Assembly: GCF_020103695.1 (NCBI RefSeq)
Contig: NZ_JAHXBF010000013.1
Location: 1 to 64,000 of the forward strand
Direction: 5' to 3'
DNA: 64,000 bases
DNA from: Hyalangium versicolor
Lineage (GTDB): Bacteria; Myxococcota; Myxococcia; Myxococcales; Myxococcaceae
Below, piece by piece: positions 22,484 to 31,641 of the stretch (within the stretch, counting starts at the first letter, position 1; the number at the start of each line of letters is the position of its first letter). Position numbers and translations under genes: made by a program. The notes under the pieces are model-generated. The model was not told where the DNA came from. It did not search any database and saw only the letters and a list, made by a program, of their open reading frames with translations.

Positions 22484-23872
22484 TTACTTGGGTGCCGCGG
22501 CGGGCGCCGGCTCGGTGGGCTGGATGTACACGCCGTCGAGCACGGGGAGCCCCTGGGCGTCCATCATGAGGCCTCCCAGCTCCGGCGCCACGCGCACTCC
22601 CAGCCCCTGTGCATAGAGGGGAAGGATCGGCACCGAGGGGCCCAGTGCCATGGCTCGTTCCCGGGCCCTTGCATCTCGCGCGGCCGCATCCGGCACGCCG
22701 CCGATGAGCGGTAGCTCCACGCCGAGCAGATCCTTCCGCCCGGCTGCGTCCAGGACCACGGCCAGCGCCGGGCCCGGCACGGGCGGCAGCAGCAGGGACT
22801 GGAGCATCAGATCGAAGTCTCCCTTGGCCCAGCGCGAGCGGAGGATGGTGCGAGGCTGCGGCTCCAGGGCGACCTTGTAGCCGCGATCGTGGAGCTTCAC
22901 CTGGATGCGCTCGGCCACCGCACGCTGATCCTCATTGGTGACGTCGTAGAGCAGTGTCACCGTCCTGCCTCCGCTCGAGGGCGGTGCGCTCGGACGAGGC
23001 TTGGGCGCTTGGGACAGCAACGCGGGCGGCAGCAGGTACGGCATGGGCACGGCCGGCGCACGGACGAAGAGGCGGGTGAGATCCTCGCGATCAATGGCGC
23101 TCTCGAAAGCCTGTCGGAAGTCCGCGGGCACTCGGCGCGGCGAGAAGGTGAGGTAGGTGGCGTAGAGGGCCACACCGGTGAGGCTTCCGGAATCCGGAAT
23201 CACACCCAGCTCCAGCTGCACCTCCCTGGGATTCATGGCCCACATCCGCGCGAGTCCGCGTTCATCCGTCGCGGTGAGCGTGAGGCGATCCAGGTAGGGC
23301 CGCCCCTCGGGGTAGCCGATTCGGGCCTCGAGCCGCCCCGGCGCGGCAGTGGCGGCAAACGGCCCTTGCGAGAGCGCGGTGGTGGGGAGTGGCACGGCGA
23401 GCGCGGGGTGGCACAGCGCGCGCTCCATGTCCGGCCACGGGAAGGACAGGGGCAGCTCCAAGGTGGTGCCGTTGGAGGAGAGCTGCCGGCCCTCCGTCTG
23501 CACGGGGAACAGCAGCGCGCGGTAGGGACTGGGCGCCTCGGGACCGGTGAATCGCGTCCACGCGCGGACCAGCGTGGAGGTCATCGCGAGCGAGGGCAGG
23601 GTGATGCGCACCGTCTGGCCCACGGGCCGGGACACTTCGCGGGCAAAGCTGAGGCGAGGGGCGCCGCTGGGGTCCAGCCGGCACACGGAGCGGGATTGCA
23701 GGCTGAAGAGCGTGGCGCGCACCGGCGAGTCCGCGAGGGTGGGATCGCCGAGGGGCTCGGAGGAGCCCGTGTGGGCCAGGCGCAATTCGCCCCCATAGGG
23801 GACGCGGCCGGCCGCGAGCGCGGAGGTGGCGCAGAGCAGGAGGAGGCAGGCGAGAGCGTGTCGGAGCGTCAT
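22484..23872 (-). CDS. Degenerate extracellular solute-binding protein (SBP_bac_5-like)
   Basis: 462 residues with signal peptide MTLRHALACLLLLCATSALAA. The layout is that of periplasmic peptide/nickel-binding proteins: YGGELRLAHTGSSEPLGDPT, a lobe with FRQAFESAIDREDLTRLFV (the usual 'RQAL..AIDR' segment), and a C-terminal lobe with RIQVKLHDRGYKVALE and GDFDLMLQSLLLP. It is shorter than the family norm and there is no ABC permease nearby. It overlaps the FG-GAP gene by 4 nt. A sensing role with the adjacent kinase is possible but unproven. Confidence 0.75.
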   Translation of the reverse strand: MTLRHALACLLLLCATSALAAGRVPYGGELRLAHTGSSEPLGDPTLADSPVRATLFSLQSRSVCRLDPSGAPRLSFAREVSRPVGQTVRITLPSLAMTSTLVRAWTRFTGPEAPSPYRALLFPVQTEGRQLSSNGTTLELPLSFPWPDMERALCHPALAVPLPTTALSQGPFAATAAPGRLEARIGYPEGRPYLDRLTLTATDERGLARMWAMNPREVQLELGVIPDSGSLTGVALYATYLTFSPRRVPADFRQAFESAIDREDLTRLFVRAPAVPMPYLLPPALLSQAPKPRPSAPPSSGGRTVTLLYDVTNEDQRAVAERIQVKLHDRGYKVALEPQPRTILRSRWAKGDFDLMLQSLLLPPVPGPALAVVLDAAGRKDLLGVELPLIGGVPDAAARDARARERAMALGPSVPILPLYAQGLGVRVAPELGGLMMDAQGLPVLDGVYIQPTEPAPAAAPK

Positions 23873-25281
23873 GGCGCACCCTGGCGCATGAGGAAGACTT
23901 CACCGGAGCCGTCCGGGAGCGCGAGCCCCACCAGCACCTCGCGATGCTTGTCCCCGTCCAGATCGGCGGTGACCACCTGGAGGGCTCGGCCTGGGGGAAG
24001 GGCGCTCTGCCAGAGCACTCCGTGGGTGGTGGGATCGTCTCCGGCGAGCGGGAAGACGCGCACCACGTCCGGGACGGGGAACACTTGAGGCGAGGTGGTG
24101 ATCAGCTCCGGCGTCCCATCCCCGTCGAGATCTCCGAGGGTGCTCCCGGCGCCGAGGCCCTGGATGCGAATAGGCGGGGCAGTAGGGCGCGGATACAGCG
24201 AGGCCGAGCCATCCAGGTGAACGAAGAGCATGCGCGGAGGGACCATGCTCGCGGTGGTGAAGGGCGCGGGGACATTGAGGATCCGCCCCTCTCCGAGCCG
24301 CACCTCGGCGATGAACGTGGTCTGTCCCTGGGTGAAGGTGCCGCGCTCGTTGGCGCCCAGCGGGGCTGAGTCGAGCGGGCCGAGGGGACGCAGGGCACCC
24401 TTGGGCTTGTCGAACACGAGCACCTCGCCATGCGAGTAGCGGGCGGACCAGGCCGCGATGCGCGCGGGCTGGGGGATGATGGCCACGGTGCCGAAGGGTT
24501 CGCGGGGTGGAGTCGCGCTTGGCGGGAGGCTGTCGAAGTCCCGCTGCGCCAGGAGGCGCCCGTCGTCGGCGAAGACGGAGACGGCTCGCTCGGTGAGGAC
24601 GATCACCTCATCCTTGCCATCCCCATCCAGATCGCCTGCGGCCAGGGCGGCAGGAGCCTGCTCGAGGTGGATCATCACCGCGCCCATGAGGCGCACGGCG
24701 CGTGGCCCGCTCGCTACGGCCATCGGGGACGAGGCGGACGTGAGCGGCGAGATGGCGGCGAGAGCCAGTGCTCCGGAATCCGCCTCCACCGATCGAGCCA
24801 GCGCGGCAGCCGGTGTGGTGGGACGGCTCGGGGTGTCCCCGGACCAGAAGTTCACCCAGGTGCCCAGCACATCGCCCCGGGCACTCACCTCTCCACCCTG
24901 CACGGAGACTGTGATGCGCACGAGCGAGCGAGCCCCGCGCTCCCGGGCGAGGGTTTCGGCGGCCTCGGGAGAGGGGGCATTCAGCACGACGGGACCCATC
25001 TCCTCGGCGGCGAGCCGTGAGGCCAGCACCGTCCCGAACGCGCGCTGCAACTCAGGAGCCGGGCTGCTCAGGTGCAGTGCGATGGGAGGCTCGGGCTTGA
25101 GCGCGAGCACGTCCTCGGCCACGAACTGGACGAGCTGTTCGATGGACGGTGGTCCCGCGGGAGTGGATGCGCTCGAACTGGCCGGAGCAGCGGCCTTCGT
25201 GCCGGCCGGAGCAACTGGAGGCTCGGCGGCGAAGGCGAGCGTGGACACCAGGAGCGTGGCGAAGGCTCGGCGCACTGTCAT
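23869..25281 (-). CDS. Exported FG-GAP/VCBS-repeat protein
   Basis: 470 residues with signal peptide (MTVRRAFATLLVSTLAFAAE). The N-terminal half has an alpha/beta segment (SIEQLVQFVAEDVLAL, ERGARSLVRITVSV). The second half carries FG-GAP-type calcium-binding blades: AAGDLDGDGKDEVIVL, LGDLDGDGTPELITT and TADLDGDKHREVLVGL. These are beta-propeller blades, usually for protein-protein contact outside the cell. The ends overlap both neighbours by 4 nt, so it belongs to a coupled operon with PBP1A and the binding protein. Confidence 0.8.
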   Translation of the reverse strand: MTVRRAFATLLVSTLAFAAEPPVAPAGTKAAAPASSSASTPAGPPSIEQLVQFVAEDVLALKPEPPIALHLSSPAPELQRAFGTVLASRLAAEEMGPVVLNAPSPEAAETLARERGARSLVRITVSVQGGEVSARGDVLGTWVNFWSGDTPSRPTTPAAALARSVEADSGALALAAISPLTSASSPMAVASGPRAVRLMGAVMIHLEQAPAALAAGDLDGDGKDEVIVLTERAVSVFADDGRLLAQRDFDSLPPSATPPREPFGTVAIIPQPARIAAWSARYSHGEVLVFDKPKGALRPLGPLDSAPLGANERGTFTQGQTTFIAEVRLGEGRILNVPAPFTTASMVPPRMLFVHLDGSASLYPRPTAPPIRIQGLGAGSTLGDLDGDGTPELITTSPQVFPVPDVVRVFPLAGDDPTTHGVLWQSALPPGRALQVVTADLDGDKHREVLVGLALPDGSGEVFLMRQGAP

Positions 25282-27887
25282 CTCCGCTTGCCGTCGTCGA
25301 GGAAGAAGTTGCTCGTGTCCACGGTCCCCACGGGTGGGGCCTCGGCGGTGGGCTGGGTGCCCTCGAGAAAGGGCTCGAGCCGTCCGGGCATGGAGTTGCC
25401 GGCGAGCAGGCCAGTGGCCGGATCGATGCGCACCTGGACGATGCCGGGCGGCACCTCGAAGTCGCGCACGGGCAGGCCCTGGTGCGCCACGCGCATGAAG
25501 TCCAACCAGATGGGCAGGGCGGCACGGCCACCCGTCTCTGAGCTGCCCAGGGGCGTGGCATCATCGAAGCCCACCCAGGCGCTGGCGACCCAGTCCATGG
25601 TGAAGCCGGAGAACCAGGTGTCCTTCGACTCGTTGGTGGTGCCCGTCTTGCCCGCTGCGGGGCGGTTCAGCTCCTTCACCGCGGTGGCCGTGCCCTCCTC
25701 CACCACGGCGCGCATCATCGTGACGGCGAGGTAGGCCACCGCCGGGGGCAGCGTCTCTTCGAAGGCAGGGGTGTGCTCCTCCAGCACCTTGCCCTGGGCG
25801 GTCTGGACGCGCAGCAGCAGGAGCGGCTCGGCATAGCGCCCCAGGGACTGGAGCGTTGCATAGGCATTGACGGCCTCGAGCATCGTCACCTCACCGGTGC
25901 CGAGCGCCAGCGTCAGGTTCTCCGGCATCGGCGAATGGATGCCCGCGCGCTTCGCATAGTCGATGGCCGCGGCGGGGGTGATGGCCTCGATCAGGCGCAC
26001 GGAGACGGTGTTCTTGGACTTGGTCAGGGCCGTGCGCAGCGTCATGGGGCCCTCGAACTTGCCGTCGAAGTTCTTCGGCTTCCACTGCTTGCCCGTGTAC
26101 GGGTCGCGGACGGCCTCGGGCGCGTCGTTCACCGTGCTCAGCGGCGTGAAGCGGCCGCTGCCCAGCGCGGCGGCATAGAGGAAGGGCTTGAAGGACGAAC
26201 CTGGCTGCCGATGGGCCTGGGTGGCGCGGTTGAAGGGCGAGCGTTCGAAGTCATAGCCACCCACCAGGGCCACCACGTTCCGGTTGGCCGGGTTGATGAC
26301 CACCAGTCCGCCCTGCACGACGGGGATTTGATCGAGCGTGGCCTCGATGTTGGCCGGAGCAGGCAGGGCCTTGAGGACGCGCACGCGCACCAACTGGCCC
26401 ACCTCGAACACGTCCGAGATGCTCGACGGGGCGCTCTTGCCCTTCTGCCGCGCCCACTTCACGGTGGGGAAGGAGAGTTCCGCGGTGCGGCCCACGAGAT
26501 CCACCCGGGCGATCCCCTTCTTGTCGTCCACCGAGGTGACATAGCCGGCCAGCCGTAAGCCCTCCTTCAGCGGGCGGAGCGGCACGGAGCCCACCAGGGC
26601 CTCCTCGGGGGACGGAGGTGCCTCGCCCTCGGGAGTGAGTTCCGGACGTTGCTCCTCCGCGCCCTCGTCCTCGTCGGTGGGCTTGGGCTCCGGGCTCACC
26701 TTGGCCAGCGGAGCCAGGTCCGCCACGTACTCCGAATCCTTCTGCCGCCGGCCCGCCTCCTCGATGCGATGGGCGATGAGGCCCTTGAGGCGCTCGAAGC
26801 GGCCGGCTTCCATCGTCCCCAGCGGGCCGCGATAGCCCTGGCGCCGATCCAACGCCTCCAGGCCGTTGCGCACCGACTCCTCCGCTGTGGCCTGCAGCTT
26901 GGGCACCATGGCGATCTCCACGCGCAGGCCGCCCTCGAGCACCGCCTCCTCGCCGTAGCGCTCGATGAGGGTGCGGCGGATCTCCTCGGCGTAATACGCG
27001 CCCACAGGGGGCGGGGGCCGAGGCGCCAGGGCGATGGGCTTGTCCAACTCCGGCTCCACCTTCTCCTTGGGGAGGAAGCCGTGCTGGATCAGCTGGCCCA
27101 GCACGTAGCGCTGGCGCGCCTTGGCGCGCACCATGTTCGTCTCGGGGTTGATGCGATGGGGCGACTGCGGCGTTCCCGCCAGCACCGCGGCCTCGCCGAT
27201 GCTCAGGTCCTTCGCGTGCTTGCCGAAGTAGTAGAGCGCCGCCTCCTCGAGCCCGTAGCGCCGCTGCCCGTAGTAGATCTGGTTGATGTAGAGGTTGAGG
27301 ATCTGATCCTTGGTGAGCGCCTGCTCCACACGCGGAGTGAGGATCCACTCGCGGATCTTCCGGCCCAGGCTGCGCTCGGGAGTGAGCAGCAGGTTCTTCA
27401 CCACCTGCTGCGTGATGGTCGATGCGCCGGACTTGCGGCTGCCGGGGATGAGGTTCTTGAGCGCCGCGCGGGTGATGCCGAAGAAGTCCAGGCCCTCGTG
27501 CTTGTAGAAGTCCGCGTCCTCGGCGGCGAGGAACGCGTCGCGCACGTGCTGAGGCAGCTCCTCGATCTGCACGAGCGTGCGGCGCTCCTTGTAGAACTCG
27601 GCGCACAGCGAACCATCACCGCAGGTGACCTTCGTCACTTGGGGAGGCTGGTAGTGGCGCAGGGCCTCCACGGAGGGCAGGTCCCGGCTGAAGTAGAGGT
27701 AGGCACCCACGCCCGCGGCCACCGCCAGCACCAGACCCACGGCCCCGACGATGAGCAGCCGCTTCGCCCACTTCCAGATGCGGGCACCGAGGCCTGGGCT
27801 CGCGGGCGGTGGGGCCAGCGGCGGCGCGGGAGGCTCGGGAGTGGAGGGGACTTCAGGAGGTTGGGGCATCGCTCGGGCCGGAGTCAT
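25278..27887 (-). CDS. Penicillin-binding protein 1A (bifunctional peptidoglycan synthase)
   Basis: Class A PBP: polymerises lipid II and cross-links peptides. The 869-residue protein has a Pro-rich cytoplasmic N-terminus, one TM at about 42-68, a GT51 domain (AAEDADFYKHEGLDFFGITR with catalytic Glu; GASTITQQVVKNLLL), an OB-like insert (residues about 420-520 including an acidic Glu/Pro stretch), and a transpeptidase domain with SSFKP (Ser nucleophile), SKN and KTGTT. All key residues are present. The start could be ATG six codons in. It is coupled to the FG-GAP and solute-binding genes downstream, which is not the usual mrcA context. Confidence 0.95.
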   Translation of the reverse strand: MTPARAMPQPPEVPSTPEPPAPPLAPPPASPGLGARIWKWAKRLLIVGAVGLVLAVAAGVGAYLYFSRDLPSVEALRHYQPPQVTKVTCGDGSLCAEFYKERRTLVQIEELPQHVRDAFLAAEDADFYKHEGLDFFGITRAALKNLIPGSRKSGASTITQQVVKNLLLTPERSLGRKIREWILTPRVEQALTKDQILNLYINQIYYGQRRYGLEEAALYYFGKHAKDLSIGEAAVLAGTPQSPHRINPETNMVRAKARQRYVLGQLIQHGFLPKEKVEPELDKPIALAPRPPPPVGAYYAEEIRRTLIERYGEEAVLEGGLRVEIAMVPKLQATAEESVRNGLEALDRRQGYRGPLGTMEAGRFERLKGLIAHRIEEAGRRQKDSEYVADLAPLAKVSPEPKPTDEDEGAEEQRPELTPEGEAPPSPEEALVGSVPLRPLKEGLRLAGYVTSVDDKKGIARVDLVGRTAELSFPTVKWARQKGKSAPSSISDVFEVGQLVRVRVLKALPAPANIEATLDQIPVVQGGLVVINPANRNVVALVGGYDFERSPFNRATQAHRQPGSSFKPFLYAAALGSGRFTPLSTVNDAPEAVRDPYTGKQWKPKNFDGKFEGPMTLRTALTKSKNTVSVRLIEAITPAAAIDYAKRAGIHSPMPENLTLALGTGEVTMLEAVNAYATLQSLGRYAEPLLLLRVQTAQGKVLEEHTPAFEETLPPAVAYLAVTMMRAVVEEGTATAVKELNRPAAGKTGTTNESKDTWFSGFTMDWVASAWVGFDDATPLGSSETGGRAALPIWLDFMRVAHQGLPVRDFEVPPGIVQVRIDPATGLLAGNSMPGRLEPFLEGTQPTAEAPPVGTVDTSNFFLDDGKRR

Positions 27888-27967
27888 GGGGCTCGGTGAG
27901 AAGGGGACGCACGTTAGACCGATGTACGGGCAACGGGAACCGTCAGCTCCAACGCCCGTTTCGGGCC

Positions 27968-28981
27968 CTACTGGCCCGAGTCCTCGGTGAGCAGCCCCCC
28001 GGGCCCATCACCCTGGGACGACTCGGAGGGTATGACACCGAGGCTTGCCACCTTGTTCATGCGGTCCACGTTGACGCGCGCCTTGACATAGCGCGGGGAG
28101 AGCCGGGTGGCGGTGGCATAGGCGGCCTGGGCCTCGTCGGTGCGGCCGAGACGCTCGTAGGCCACGCCGAGGTTGTTGTGGACATAGGCCACCTGGGGCA
28201 GCAGGGCGGCGGCGCGGGCGAGCACCTCGGCGGCCTTGGCATTCTCGTTGGCGCGCAGCCAGGCGAGGCCGAGGTTGTTGAGGGCGTAGCCGTGCTCGGG
28301 TGCCAGGTGGACGGCCTGCTGGAAGCGGAGGATGGCCTCGGAGAGGTTGCCCGCGGCCATGTACGCACGCCCGAGCACCAGATAGGCATCTGGCTCCTCG
28401 GGATCTCGCGAGATGGCCACCTCGCCCACGCGGATGGCCTCGGTGGAGCGGCCCACGGAGATGAGGAGGCGTGCCTGCTGGACAAGCGGGGAGGCCTCGT
28501 CCGGATTCAGGCGCCCGATTTGGTCGAGGGCGAGCACGGCGAGCTCCGTCTTTCCCGTGAGGCGTCCCAGGCGGGCAATGGCGTTCAGGGTCTCTTCATC
28601 CTCGGGGTTGTCGTAGAGGGCGCGTCGGTACTCGGTGAGGGCACCGGAGAGATCGCCCAACTCGTGCAGCGTCCGGGCGCGCACGCCGTGGTTCACGCGG
28701 CTCAGGTGCCCATGGGCGAGGGGCAGCGTATCCGCAGGGACGGGTGGCTCCTCCACTGGGGGTGCGAGCGGCTTGGGCGCCGAGCGGGGCAGGGCGAGGA
28801 AGGAGGGGATGAGCGCCTCGACAGGAGAGGACACCTCGACAGCCGTGTCGGACGCAGTGAGCCGCGAGGGATACGAACCCTGGAGACCCTGGTGGGCGAT
28901 GAGCGCCAGGGCGACCAGCGCGGGGACGAGCGCCGAGGTCAGGTGGGGCTTCGAGGGGCAGGACACAGGGGCCTTCATCAT
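27968..28981 (-). CDS. TPR-repeat protein, membrane-anchored or exported
   Basis: 337 residues. A hydrophobic segment (about 14-34, LTSALVPALVALALIAHQGL) is followed by a Pro-rich stretch. Six or more tetratricopeptide repeats run from about residue 100 to 310, for example AYLVLGRAYMAAGNLSEAIL, ALNNLGLAWLRANENAKAAE and VHNNLGVAYERLGRTDEAQ. TPRs build binding scaffolds. It is on the same strand as PBP1A, 80 bp before it, and may organise the same envelope complex. No catalytic motif is visible. Confidence 0.85.
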   Translation of the reverse strand: MMKAPVSCPSKPHLTSALVPALVALALIAHQGLQGSYPSRLTASDTAVEVSSPVEALIPSFLALPRSAPKPLAPPVEEPPVPADTLPLAHGHLSRVNHGVRARTLHELGDLSGALTEYRRALYDNPEDEETLNAIARLGRLTGKTELAVLALDQIGRLNPDEASPLVQQARLLISVGRSTEAIRVGEVAISRDPEEPDAYLVLGRAYMAAGNLSEAILRFQQAVHLAPEHGYALNNLGLAWLRANENAKAAEVLARAAALLPQVAYVHNNLGVAYERLGRTDEAQAAYATATRLSPRYVKARVNVDRMNKVASLGVIPSESSQGDGPGGLLTEDSGQ

Positions 28982-29121
28982 GACGGTCTCCTGCCCGGTC
29001 TCATTGCGATGCCCGTGCCAGGAGGATTTCCCTCGAAAGCGGGGAGAAGTGTGTCCAGAGGGCCGCAGGGGGTAGGGAAAAGCGTGGAAGGGACGCGGGT
29101 GACGTGCGACGGTGCCGCGCG

Positions 29122-29892
29122 ATGAAGATCGCCACCTGGAACGTGAACTCGGTGCGGGCGCGCCAGGAGCGCTTGCTCAACTGGCTGAAGAACCACCAGC
29201 CAGACGTGCTCTGCCTGCAGGAACTCAAGTGCGTGGAGAAGGACTTCCCCACGGAGGCCGTGCGCGAGCTGGGCTACCACGCGGCGCTGCACGGGCAGAA
29301 GACGTACAACGGCGTGGCCATCCTCTCGAAGGCGGAGCCCCAGGACGTGGTGCAGGGGATCTCGGACGACGTGGAGGATCCGCAGGCGCGCGTGGTGGCG
29401 GCGACGGTGAACGGGGTGCGGGTGGTGAGTGTGTACGCGCCGAACGGGCAGGCGGTGGACTCGCCAGCGTACGTGTACAAGCTGGAGTGGTATACGCGGC
29501 TGCGGCGCTACCTGGACACTCGCCACCAGCCGAGCCAGCCGTTGGTGCTGTGCGGCGACTGGAACGTGGCGCCCGAGAACATCGACGTGTGGGATCCAGC
29601 GTTGTGGGAGGGGCAGACGCTGTTCACGTTGAGGGAGCGGGACGCGCTGCAGCGGCTGTGCGCGTTCGGGCTGACGGACACGTTCCGGAAGCTGCACCCG
29701 GCCGAGCAGAAGTTCAGCTGGTGGGACTACCGGGAGCTGGGGTTTCCGAAGAACAAGGGCGTGCGCATCGACCACATCTTCGCCACGGCGCCACTGGTGG
29801 AGCGGTTGGAGAAGGCGGAGATCGATCGCGAGGAGCGTAAGGGCAAGCAGCCCTCGGACCACGCGCCCGTGTGGGCCGAATTCCGGAGCTGA
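29122..29892 (+). CDS. xthA: Exodeoxyribonuclease III (AP endonuclease)
   Basis: Base-excision repair nuclease that cuts at abasic sites and digests dsDNA 3'-5'. MKIATWNVNSVRARQERLLNW is the canonical start (ATG 29122; six upstream codons in frame do not match the family). The metal-binding Glu is in CLQELKC, the Asp/Asn pair in CGDWNVAPENIDV, and the catalytic Asp-His in SDHAPVWAEF. The 256 residues are standard. The next gene begins 8 bp later. Confidence 0.96.
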   Translation: MKIATWNVNSVRARQERLLNWLKNHQPDVLCLQELKCVEKDFPTEAVRELGYHAALHGQKTYNGVAILSKAEPQDVVQGISDDVEDPQARVVAATVNGVRVVSVYAPNGQAVDSPAYVYKLEWYTRLRRYLDTRHQPSQPLVLCGDWNVAPENIDVWDPALWEGQTLFTLRERDALQRLCAFGLTDTFRKLHPAEQKFSWWDYRELGFPKNKGVRIDHIFATAPLVERLEKAEIDREERKGKQPSDHAPVWAEFRS

Positions 29893-29900
29893 CGGAGCGA

Positions 29901-31472
29901 ATGGCTCGCCGCTTCAATACCGCCGGGCCGTGTCTGCCGGACCTGCACTACATGATCCCCGCCGAGCGTCGGCTGCCCGAGGCGCCCGGTCTGGTGGACC
30001 AGATGGGATACTTCGTGGTGCATGCGCCACGGCAGACGGGCAAGACCACGGCGCTGCAAGCCCTGGCGAGGCGGTTGACGGATTCCGGTCGCTATGCGGC
30101 GCTTCACTTCTCCTGCGAAGAGGGAGAAGCGGCGGGGGACAACTATGGCTCGGCGCAGCGAGCCCTCCTGCGCACGTTGGCGCTGTTCGCGCAGCTGAAC
30201 CTTCCCGCGGAACTGCGCCCGCCTCCCTTTCAGCTCGAAGGGGATGAAGGGCTGGTGCTGACCAACCTCTCTGCCTGGGCTCAGGTGTGTCCCCGGCCGC
30301 TGGTGCTTTTCCTGGACGAGATCGATGCGCTGCGCGGCCAGAGCCTTATCAGCGTGCTGCGCCAATTGCGTGCCGGTTTCTCCCATCGTCCTGACGCCTT
30401 CCCCTCTTCTGTCGTCCTGTGCGGACTGCGGGACGTGCGGGACTACAAGGCCGCCAGCGGCGGAGACCCCGAGCGGCTCGGCACCGCCAGCCCCTTCAAC
30501 ATCAAGCTCGAGTCACTCCGGCTCGGTGACTTCAGCCAGGACGAAGTGGCAGACCTGTACGCGCAGCACACCGCTGAGACGGGTCAGCGTTTCAGCGAGG
30601 ATGCCGTGGCGCGCGCCTTCGAGCTGACGCGAGGCCAGCCATGGCTCGTCAATGCGGTGGCCCGGGAGATCATCGAGAAGATGGCCGTGCCCGTGAGCGA
30701 GCCCATCACGATTGATCATGTGGAGCGAGCCAAGGAGCGCCTGATTCTCGAACGCGCCACGCACCTGGACTCCTTGGTGGCCCGTCTGCACGAGCCGCGA
30801 GTACGTCGAGTCCTGGAGCCGTTGATGGCCGGTACTGTTACGGCCAGCGACACCTACCAGGACGACGTGCAGTACGTCCGGGATCTCGGGTTGTGCGCTT
30901 CGGACAACCCGTTGCGAGTGGCCAATCCCATCTACCGGGAAGTCATTGCGCGGGTGCTCGCCGGGGACGTCGAACTGCAGATCCAGGCTGAACCCAAGAG
31001 CTTCGTTCTGCCGGATGGTCGGCTGGACTTCGAGCGGTTCCTCCGGGAGTTCGTGGCCTTCTGGCGGCTGCACTGCGATGTGCTGGCCGCCGGAGTCAGC
31101 TACCACGAGGTGGCACCGCAGTTGGTGCTCATGGCTTTCCTCCAGCGCGTGGTGAACGGCGGGGGCTTCGTCGAGCGGGAGTACGGCGTAGGCCGAGGAC
31201 GCATCGATTTGCTGGTGCGCTGGCCCTACCTGGAGCAGGGCCAACGACAGTGGCAGCAGCATGCGTTGGAGCTGAAGGTGTGGCGAGAGCAGGAGGCGGA
31301 CCCGCTGGCCGAGGGACTGGTACAGCTGGAGATCTACCTGGAGCGCTTGGGATTGGAGGAGGGGGTACTTGTCATCTTCGATCGCCGGAAGCAGGCGGGT
31401 GGCAAGCCGCAGGGCTCCTTCGAGGAGTCCCAGACTTCCTCGGGCCGCAAGGTGACCGTTCTGCGGGCCTGA
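29901..31472 (+). CDS. AAA-family ATPase with PD-(D/E)XK nuclease-like C-terminus
   Basis: 523 residues. The N-terminal ATPase has Walker A APRQTGKTTAL at about residues 45-55 and Walker B LVLFLDEIDAL at about 135, followed by a winged-helix-like region typical of the STAND/AAA_16-like group. The C-terminal 150 residues contain YGVGRGRIDLLVRWPY and, after about 20 residues, HALELKVWR, which is a D...ExK arrangement like PD-(D/E)XK nucleases, with QLEIYLERL behind it. Such ATPase-nuclease proteins occur with mobile or defence functions, but no partner is seen. ATG 29901 has GGAG 6 nt upstream; the longer frame overlaps xthA. A weak hairpin (31481-31494) follows the stop. Confidence 0.78.
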   Translation: MARRFNTAGPCLPDLHYMIPAERRLPEAPGLVDQMGYFVVHAPRQTGKTTALQALARRLTDSGRYAALHFSCEEGEAAGDNYGSAQRALLRTLALFAQLNLPAELRPPPFQLEGDEGLVLTNLSAWAQVCPRPLVLFLDEIDALRGQSLISVLRQLRAGFSHRPDAFPSSVVLCGLRDVRDYKAASGGDPERLGTASPFNIKLESLRLGDFSQDEVADLYAQHTAETGQRFSEDAVARAFELTRGQPWLVNAVAREIIEKMAVPVSEPITIDHVERAKERLILERATHLDSLVARLHEPRVRRVLEPLMAGTVTASDTYQDDVQYVRDLGLCASDNPLRVANPIYREVIARVLAGDVELQIQAEPKSFVLPDGRLDFERFLREFVAFWRLHCDVLAAGVSYHEVAPQLVLMAFLQRVVNGGGFVEREYGVGRGRIDLLVRWPYLEQGQRQWQQHALELKVWREQEADPLAEGLVQLEIYLERLGLEEGVLVIFDRRKQAGGKPQGSFEESQTSSGRKVTVLRA

Positions 31473-31641
31473 GCGGCAGGGGCTTCGTGAAGCCGCCAAG
31501 GGTGGTACCAGGGGAGCGGGCTTTCAGCTGATGGGCGGAGGGGCTGCCCCGGACTTGGCGTGCCTGCGATATTAAAGGTTCTACTGTTGGGACACTGCTG
31601 GACCGAGCACGGCTGGCACGGCTTCGCGGAGGAAGATTCGG

